The position numbers and the translations under genes were made by a program. Below, piece by piece: positions 58,311 through 64,000 of a stretch of DNA of 64,000 bases. The notes beneath the pieces were generated by a model. It was not told where the DNA came from and searched no databases. It saw only the letters and a program-made list of their open reading frames with translations. Origin of the DNA: Megaustenia siamemsis (lineage: Eukaryota > Mollusca > Gastropoda > Stylommatophora > Ariophantidae); NCBI GenBank assembly GCA_032433765.1, contig JAVIAB010000101.1:57759592-57823591 (forward strand), read 5' to 3'. Position 1 is the stretch's first letter. The number at the start of each line of letters is the position of its first letter.

Positions 58311-59824
58311 ATATCTATTGACCTTTCGAGCCGTAACCGGCCCATAGGGCGTAGACCAAGATACACCTCCTATATGAATTTTTGTTCTAGCAGTTTTCTT
58401 TTAAAGATATTTTATCAAATCTCGCCATCTGTCTCTGTTCTGTGCAAGCAGTTCTATCTCATTGAGGGAGCCGATTCCTGCTGCTCTTGCCTCTCTCATC
58501 AATGTTCTTCTCAGTGTCTCCCTGGGTCTTCCTCTTTTTCTTTTACCTGTTGTTTCCCATATGAGGGCTTGCTTTGCTATTCGGTTATTATCTCTTCTCA
58601 TCACATGTCCAACGTATGACCATCGTCTTTTCTTTATTACTGAAGATATTAGTGGTTGATTGGCGATTTCTCTAATTTCCTCGTTTGTTTTGAATTCGTT
58701 CCATTCTATACCAAGTATTTTCCTTAGACATTTATTTTCGAATGCGTTCAATTTTGTTTCTATATCTCTTGTTGTTTTCCAGCTTTCACACGCATACGTA
58801 AGGGTTGATAGTACATTTGATTTGAATAGCCTAAGTTTTGTGTTTGTGCTAATGAGTTTTTATTTCCACAACTTTTCAAGGCTTCTGAAAGACATTGCTG
58901 CTTTAGCCAGTCTGATTCTAATTTCTTTGCTCGTATCCCCTTCTCGATCAATGTGACTTCCAAGATAGATAAAGTGATCGATCTCTTCTACTGGTTTGTT
59001 TTCCATGTATATTTTGTCACTTGTTGGAATTAAACTTTTCATGACTTTAGTCTTTTCATGATTGACCTCAAGCCCAATTTTGCTGGCTATTGATGATAGT
59101 TCATTTGTGTTTTCCTGCATCGTTTTTATCTGACTGCTGATGAGAACTATGTCATCAGCAAAGTCGAGGTCCTCCAAATGGTCTCCTTGTATCCATTCGA
59201 TGCCTTTATTACCAGTGCAGCATTTCTTCATTATGAAGTCCATAACAATTCCAAATAACAAGGGCGATAAAATACATCCTTGTTTAACCCCAGTTTCTAT
59301 TGGGAAACATTCGCTCAGTCCTTCCTCTGTTCGAACTGCACATGTGTAACCATCATACATGTCTTTGATAATATTTATGATTTTTGATGGTAAACCATAT
59401 TGCTTCAGAATTTTCCACAAAGAATCTCTATGAATACTATCAAATGCTTTTTTGAAGTCGATGAAGTTAAGTACAAAAGGTTTTTGCTTTTCAATGTGTT
59501 CCTCCAATATAAGTCGTAGAGTGAAAATGTGGTCAAGACAGCTTCTCCCTTTTCTAAACCCAGCCTGTTCTTCACGCATCACTGTATCTATTGAATCCTT
59601 TATTCTATTTAGGATGATTTTACAGAATAACTTTGAGGCAACTGACAAAAGTGTCACGCCTCTCCAGTTGTTACAATCTCTAAGATTGCCCTTTTTTGGG
59701 ATCTTAACAATGATTCCTTTTTTCCATTTATGAGGCGTCTTCTCTGTTTTCCAAATGATGTTGAACATTTTTTGGAGATGTATTAAATTATGGCTATCAA
59801 TTGCCTTGAGGATCTCAGCTGTTA
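58311..59824 (-). pseudogene. LINE A copy 4 (duplicate of copy 3)
   Basis: The same truncation point, palm motifs and TCA-to-TAA nonsense change (58861) as copy 3, 2325 bp away. It therefore arose by duplication of the block rather than by a new insertion. Confidence 0.93.
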
Positions 59825-60365
59825 TATACAACAAAATATTCTTACACAGCTCTGATAATATATACAACAAAATAGTCTTATACAGCTCTGATAATATATA
59901 CAACAAAATAGTCTTATACAGCTCTGATAATATATACAACAAAATAGTCTTATACAGCTCTGATAATATATACAACAAAATAGTCTTATACAGCTCTGAT
60001 AATATATACAACAAAATAGTCTTATACAGCTCTGTTAACATACAAAACAAAATGACACAAGTCTTATACAGCTCTGATAATATATACAACAAAATAGTCT
60101 TATACAGCTCTGTTAACATACAAAACAAAACAACACAAGTCTTATACAGCTCTGATAATATATACAACAAAATAGTCTTATACAGCTCTGCTAACATACA
60201 AAACAAAATGGCACAAGTCTTATACAGCTCTGATAATATATACAACAAAATGACAAAAAGTCTTATACAGCTCTGACAATATTTACAACAATATGGCACA
60301 AGACTTATAGAACTCTGATAATATATACAACAATATGGCACAAGACTTATGTAACTCCGATAACA
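59825..60365. repeat. Minisatellite T23, block 3: 36-bp unit
   Basis: Five standard TATACAACAAAAT units are followed by longer units containing GTTAACATACAAAACAAAAT then GACACAAG (from about 60033). The array ends about 210 bases below the RIM exon. Confidence 0.94.
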
Positions 60366-60575
60366 GATACAATAAAACTACACAGAGAGAATGTAGAGAT
60401 TTATATTGCTGTTGTTTTTTTTTGTACTTGACCCACTTTGATGATCTTCAAGAGTGACCCATTTTCTTTTAAATTTGCTGTAAAGCTTCATCAAACTATT
60501 GATTGATTTTATCGCAGAATGCGAAGGACTACATACACAAATAGTGATACTTGCAACACTAGCGACAAGCCTTAC

Positions 60576-60683
60576 TGTGCGTGGAGAAGATGTTGGCAAT
60601 TGGATGCTGGCATTGTCATGGTGATCAAGTTGGTACCAGTATGGCTCATCGTTGAGGCTAGCTCTGGCAAGATCAATCAGCAC
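60576..60683 (-). CDS. Rim: RIM homologue, exon encoding the end of the C2A domain
   Basis: This is a 108-bp internal exon of 36 codons, phase 0 at both ends. A CTAG acceptor lies just above 60683 and a GTAAG donor occupies 60575-60571. The translation contains LIDLA, NDEPYWYQL and HHD followed by a Ser/Pro-rich end (TSSPRT). From memory this is the pattern at the end of the first C2 domain of RIM proteins, where vertebrate RIMS1/2 have LIEL, DDEPHWYKL and THD followed by SPSP-type sequence. RIM is a presynaptic active-zone scaffold that tethers Rab3 vesicles and calcium channels. The beginning of the C2A domain would be encoded by exons above 64000. The DNA around it is repeat with no such coding character. 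The polypyrimidine tract is modest. Identification rests on remembered family sequence, not on a search. Confidence 0.8.
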
Positions 60684-60709
60684 CTAGAATTTGGAAAAGC
60701 CAACAGTTG

Positions 60710-61225
60710 TGTTAAATATAAAACCCTTAACAGTCATCACAAATATAAAACTAGAAAAAATAAAGTTAAAAATTGAGAGGTCACAAATATAAAAATAGAA
60801 AATTTAAGTCAAAAACGGGCTGGTCACAAATATAAAACTAGAAAATTTAAGTCAAAAACTGACTGGTCATAAATATAAAACTAGAAAATTTAAGTCAAAA
60901 ACTGACTGGTCATAAATATAAAACTAGAAAATTTAAGTCAAAAACTGACTGGTCACAAATATAAAACTAGAAAATTTAAGTCAAAAATTGAGTGGTCATA
61001 AATATAAAACTAGAAAATTTAAGTAAAATATTGAGTGGTCATAAATATAAAACTAGAAATAACCAAGTTAAAAACTGATGATCACAAATATCAAACTAGA
61101 AACATCAAGTTACAAAATTGATGGTCACAAATATCAAACTAGAAACATCAAGTTACAAATTGAGAGGTCACAAATATCAAACTAGAAACATCAAGTTACA
61201 AATTGAGATGTCACAAATAAAAAAC
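60710..61225. repeat. Minisatellite T24: ~43-bp unit
   Basis: About twelve units contain ACAAATATAAAACTAGAAAA then TTTAAGTCAAAAACTGACTG and GTC, with ACATCAAGTTACAAATTGAG variants at the right. It starts immediately upstream of the RIM exon acceptor. Confidence 0.93.
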
Positions 61226-62104
61226 ATTAACTGGCAATGGCATTTTATACTTTGCCAGCATTTATCATAGAATTGATTTGAGGTAGTTTCGCTACATGCA
61301 CTGTTAAGGGGTTAACCATCAGCTTCTCCAAAAAGAGAATCATGTGCCAAGATATCTGCAGTGCCCTCTTATTAGTATAAATGCCCACACTCTAGCAGAG
61401 GTCAACAATTTTACAAAAGTTGGTTCCAACAATAACCTTTCCCTTAGGCTTGTCGCAGGAGCTACTGAGTTAAGTGCTCTGTGCACACCATGAGCAGTGT
61501 GTTTCATCCATTTTGATCGTGTTTTGATATTGCAATTGTTTACGATGAATGATGATATCGTATGACAGGGAACAGTTGGCTGTGTTCACTTTTTGCCCGG
61601 TTTCGCCTTATGTCTTTTGGCATGTGCTGAGACTACTACGATGGGGACTACAGTTACCTTTCTTTGTTTGGGAGATGAGATATTAATTTGGATGATTCCA
61701 CTGGCACAGGCAGTTGAGCAATTATGGATTTTCATTCATTTGCAGTGATACCGGGGCCTTCCATAACCAAATAACCAAATAACCCAATAACCTTTCCTTT
61801 GATGTCAAACTCAAGTCGCACTGGCAAAGCTCCAAGCACAATATCTAGACATGTAAAAAGAGCATGGGAAAACAATGCAACAAAACAATGCAAAACTTCA
61901 AGTACACTTGTAGTGTACAAGTAGGTTTTGCATTTTAATTACTCTGTTATACAGCATGAGACATCAACTATGTATGTTTCTCAAGAAAAAGACCAGCATT
62001 TGTTCACTTGTGCTACCTAAGAGAAATGCTAGGCATCAGATCATAGAACTGTGTAGCCAACATTGCTGTTCTCAAAAAAGCAAATACAAACAGCTCTATT
62101 GGCC
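61226..62104. other. Unique intronic sequence
   Basis: About 880 bases, with GC-richer patches around 61460-61650. Minus-strand frames of about 60 codons exist but lack recognisable domains and splice support. The missing first part of the RIM C2A domain was looked for here and not seen. Confidence 0.45.
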
Positions 62105-62635
62105 CAACTAAAACAATGTTGCTTGAGGCGAATGAGACACATGATCTGTATAGAAAATGGTAGAATTGCTATGAATGAGATACATGATCTGTATAAGAGA
62201 ATTGTAGAAGTGCTATGAATGAGACACATGATCTGTATAAGAGAATGGTAGAATTGCTATGAATGAGATACATGATCTGTATAAGAGAATGGTAGAATTG
62301 CTATGAATGAGATACATGATCTATATAAGAGAATTATAGAAGTGCTATGAATGAGATACATGATCTGTATAAGAGAATTATAGAAGTGCTATGAATGAGA
62401 CACATGATCTGTATAAGAGAATGGTAGAATTGCTATGAATGAGACACATGATCTGTATAAGAGAATGGTAGAATTGCTATGAATGAGGCACATGATCTGT
62501 ATAAGAGAATGGTAGAATTGCTATGAATGTAACACATGATCTGTATAAGAGAGTGGTAGAATTACTATGAATGAGACTCATGATCTTTATAAGAAAGTAG
62601 TAGAATTGCTATGAATGAGACATATGATCTGTATA
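62105..62635. repeat. Minisatellite T25: 44-bp unit
   Basis: About twelve units contain GAATGAGACACATGATCTGT, then ATAAGAGAATGGTAGAATTG and CTAT, with AATTGTAGAAG and AATTATAGAAG variants. Confidence 0.94.
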
Positions 62636-62834
62636 TGTAGTGGTAGACAGGACAATCTGTATAGTAGCTGACAATATGTGGCCTATTGGCTGACAGACAT
62701 TCTATTTTAGAGATGCAATAAAAGACAACAACTAGAGTTTTCAGCTTTGCAAATAAGACAAAACTAAACAATTAGCTTAAAATGTTTTCAACAAACTGAC
62801 AAATATATAGAGATCCAAAGTTCTCATTAAACGC

Positions 62835-62916
62835 ACAAAACTTAAACTGTTCAACTTCTGTGGTATACCAAAGCTAACATATGGATGTGAAAGTTGAAAA
62901 TCTACCAATACTTCAG
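62835..62916 (+). mobile_element. LINE C, upstream piece
   Basis: It reads KLKLFNFCGIPKLTYGCES, then a stop and KSTNT. This is the YGCESW segment that follows the palm in these LINEs. The element continues at 63541 after an inserted LINE B relative on the opposite strand. Confidence 0.7.
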
Positions 62917-63540
62917 ATCATCATCATCAAGTGCCATACCGGTTGGCATAGGCGATCATGTCCTTCCACAATCTTCTATCTACAGTGCATCGTATCAGTT
63001 CTGTTGTTGACTGTTTTCCATGCCATGACACCAAGCTATCCAGTATTTTCTCTCTTTGTCGTCCGCGATCTCTCTTTCCTTTTATTTTGCCAGTTGTAAC
63101 CAAGTATTCCAACTTTCCTCTTCTCATGATGTGCCCAAAAAGTGTGATTGTTTCTTTCTGATGTTTTTTAGGAGCTGCCTTTTTGTGTTGGCCTCTGAGA
63201 ATTTCCTCATTGGTCTTTTTAGCTGTCCAAGGAACTTTCAACATTCTTCTGAGAAATCCCATCTCTGTGGCCTCTAATCGTCTTTTCATTTGTTTGTCTA
63301 CTGTCCATGATTTGCTTCCATAGGTCAGAATTGGTTCTATATAGCACCGATGAACTCTCTTTCTCATTTCTATTGACATAGATTTGTTGCATAAGATATT
63401 TTTCATTTTCTGAAATGATATTTTGGCCTGAGCTATTCTGCTTTTTATTTCTGTGGTGTATCTTCCATCCGACGTTATTATTGTGAACAAGTATTTGACA
63501 CATTGCACTTGTTTCAAATTTGTCCTGTTTATTTTTATGA
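62917..63540 (-). mobile_element. LINE B relative, 3' end, inserted in LINE C
   Basis: An uninterrupted 196-codon minus-strand frame (63517-62927) reads VQCVKYLFTIITSDGRYTTE, RIAQAKISFQKMKN, LTYGSKSWTVDKQMKRRLEA, FGHIMRRGKLEYLVTTGKIK and RRLWKDMIAYANRYGT. The stop TGA opens a TGATGATGATGAT tail. It is clearly related to LINE B but differs at many residues, so it is a separate subfamily. It is 5'-truncated after the palm. Confidence 0.9.
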
Positions 63541-63975
63541 TGCATACTGGTGATGATTGTTTCTTCGGATATGCTTCAGAAAGGAAATTAAATACCTCTC
63601 AAAACAAATGTCTAGATAGGATCTCAAACATATGCTGGAAAGAATACATTTCAAATGAAAAAATAAGAGATGAATAAAAACAAGAATACATGTCGAGCTT
63701 TATAAGAAAAAGGGAATGGAAATACATTGGTTATGTGCTGAGAATGAATGAAGAAAGACTTCCCTTTCAAGAATTCATGTGGAAACCATCTGGTAACAGA
63801 AAATAAGGTATACCAAGCATATTGCTATGCAGAACAATTAATATGTAAGGCTCAACAATGGGACTAAGAAACAAGCAAGAACTACATGAACTAGCAGTAG
63901 ATTGTCAATCGTGGATAACTATGACTTCTGCTCTATGTGCTGTCTTCGGCTCAAGGGGAACATGAATGAATGAAT
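63541..63975 (+). mobile_element. LINE C, downstream piece with 3' end
   Basis: The + strand reads ASERKLNTSQNKCLDRISNI, CWKEYISNEKIRDE, stop, then IRKREWKYIGYVLRMNEERL, FQEFMWKPSGNRK, stop, NKQELHELAVD and TSALCAVFGSRGT. The stop TGA leads into a TGAATGAATGAAT tail at 63963-63975. Several in-frame stops show decay. The C-terminal order matches the 19.0-kb copy. Confidence 0.85.
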
Positions 63976-64000
63976 TAAACAAAGGACCAACATTTCAACC

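Larger units (their letters stand above)
55325..59975. repeat. Tandem segmental duplication of a ~2325-bp block
   Basis: Block 55325-57650 and block 57651-59975 are nearly identical. Each holds T23 units, one S1 element, one LINE A copy and more T23 units. Corresponding points are 2325-2326 bp apart throughout (for example the S1 start 55741/58067 and the LINE A nonsense codon 56536/58861). One indel is visible (GAAAACAG versus GAAACAG in S1). Both edges fall inside the 36-bp array. Confidence 0.95.

Noticed and set aside
61732..61920. Additional RIM C2A exon
   Set aside because: The 62-residue frame has no C2 signature (no DPYVKVYL-like or basic patch sequence) and no paired splice sites.

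Overview
This window is animal (metazoan) nuclear DNA. It is AT-rich, has spliced exons with GT/AG borders, carries tRNA-derived SINEs, several non-LTR retrotransposon (LINE) families and a pogo/Tigger DNA transposon, and more than half of it is tandem-repeat array. There is no prokaryotic or viral organisation. The phylum cannot be fixed from the sequence; an invertebrate, perhaps a lophotrochozoan, is the best guess.

The only cellular gene I can support lies on the minus strand. Three small exons at 60576-60683, 44968-45082 and 16174-16341 have compatible splice phases (0, 0 to 1, 1). They read like the end of the C2A domain and the following Ser-rich linker of RIM (regulating synaptic membrane exocytosis), the presynaptic active-zone scaffold. 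The window would then be the interior of one RIM gene with introns of about 15.5 kb and 28.6 kb, plus parts of two flanking introns. Nearly everything else is intronic repeat.

Layout on the + strand. 1-7707: a CT-rich minisatellite. 8480-11969: a 39-bp array. 12003-16000: a graded series of 25/26/25-bp arrays. 16174-16341: RIM exon. 16495-18480: two blocks of a 39-bp array split by a LINE relic. 18973-21580: LINE and possible Penelope-like relics. 21753-22690: a tRNA-SINE split by a 14-bp array. 23215-25430: a 64-bp array. 25500-28775: a CA-rich array broken by a candidate solo LTR (26197-27715) and a short SINE-like element. 29093-32435: a tRNA-SINE and further arrays. 32650-42450: a dense transposon district: LINE A, LINE D with a 903-codon open frame, a Tigger remnant carrying a SINE, and LINE A nested in LINE B. 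42650-47680: more arrays, enclosing the second RIM exon. 47800-54845: a 34-bp array with a roughly 3.15-kb internal duplication. 55025-60370: a 36-bp array in which a SINE-like element plus LINE A block was tandemly duplicated (offset about 2325 bp). 60576-60683: RIM exon. 60710-62635: two more arrays. 62835-63975: LINE C interrupted by a LINE B relative.

The elements interact mainly by insertion into one another. Several nestings are proved by target-site duplications, and the minisatellites act both as insertion targets and as substrates for unequal exchange. Nearly all open frames in the arrays are by-products of unit lengths divisible by three or of repeats lacking stop codons. They are not annotated as genes.
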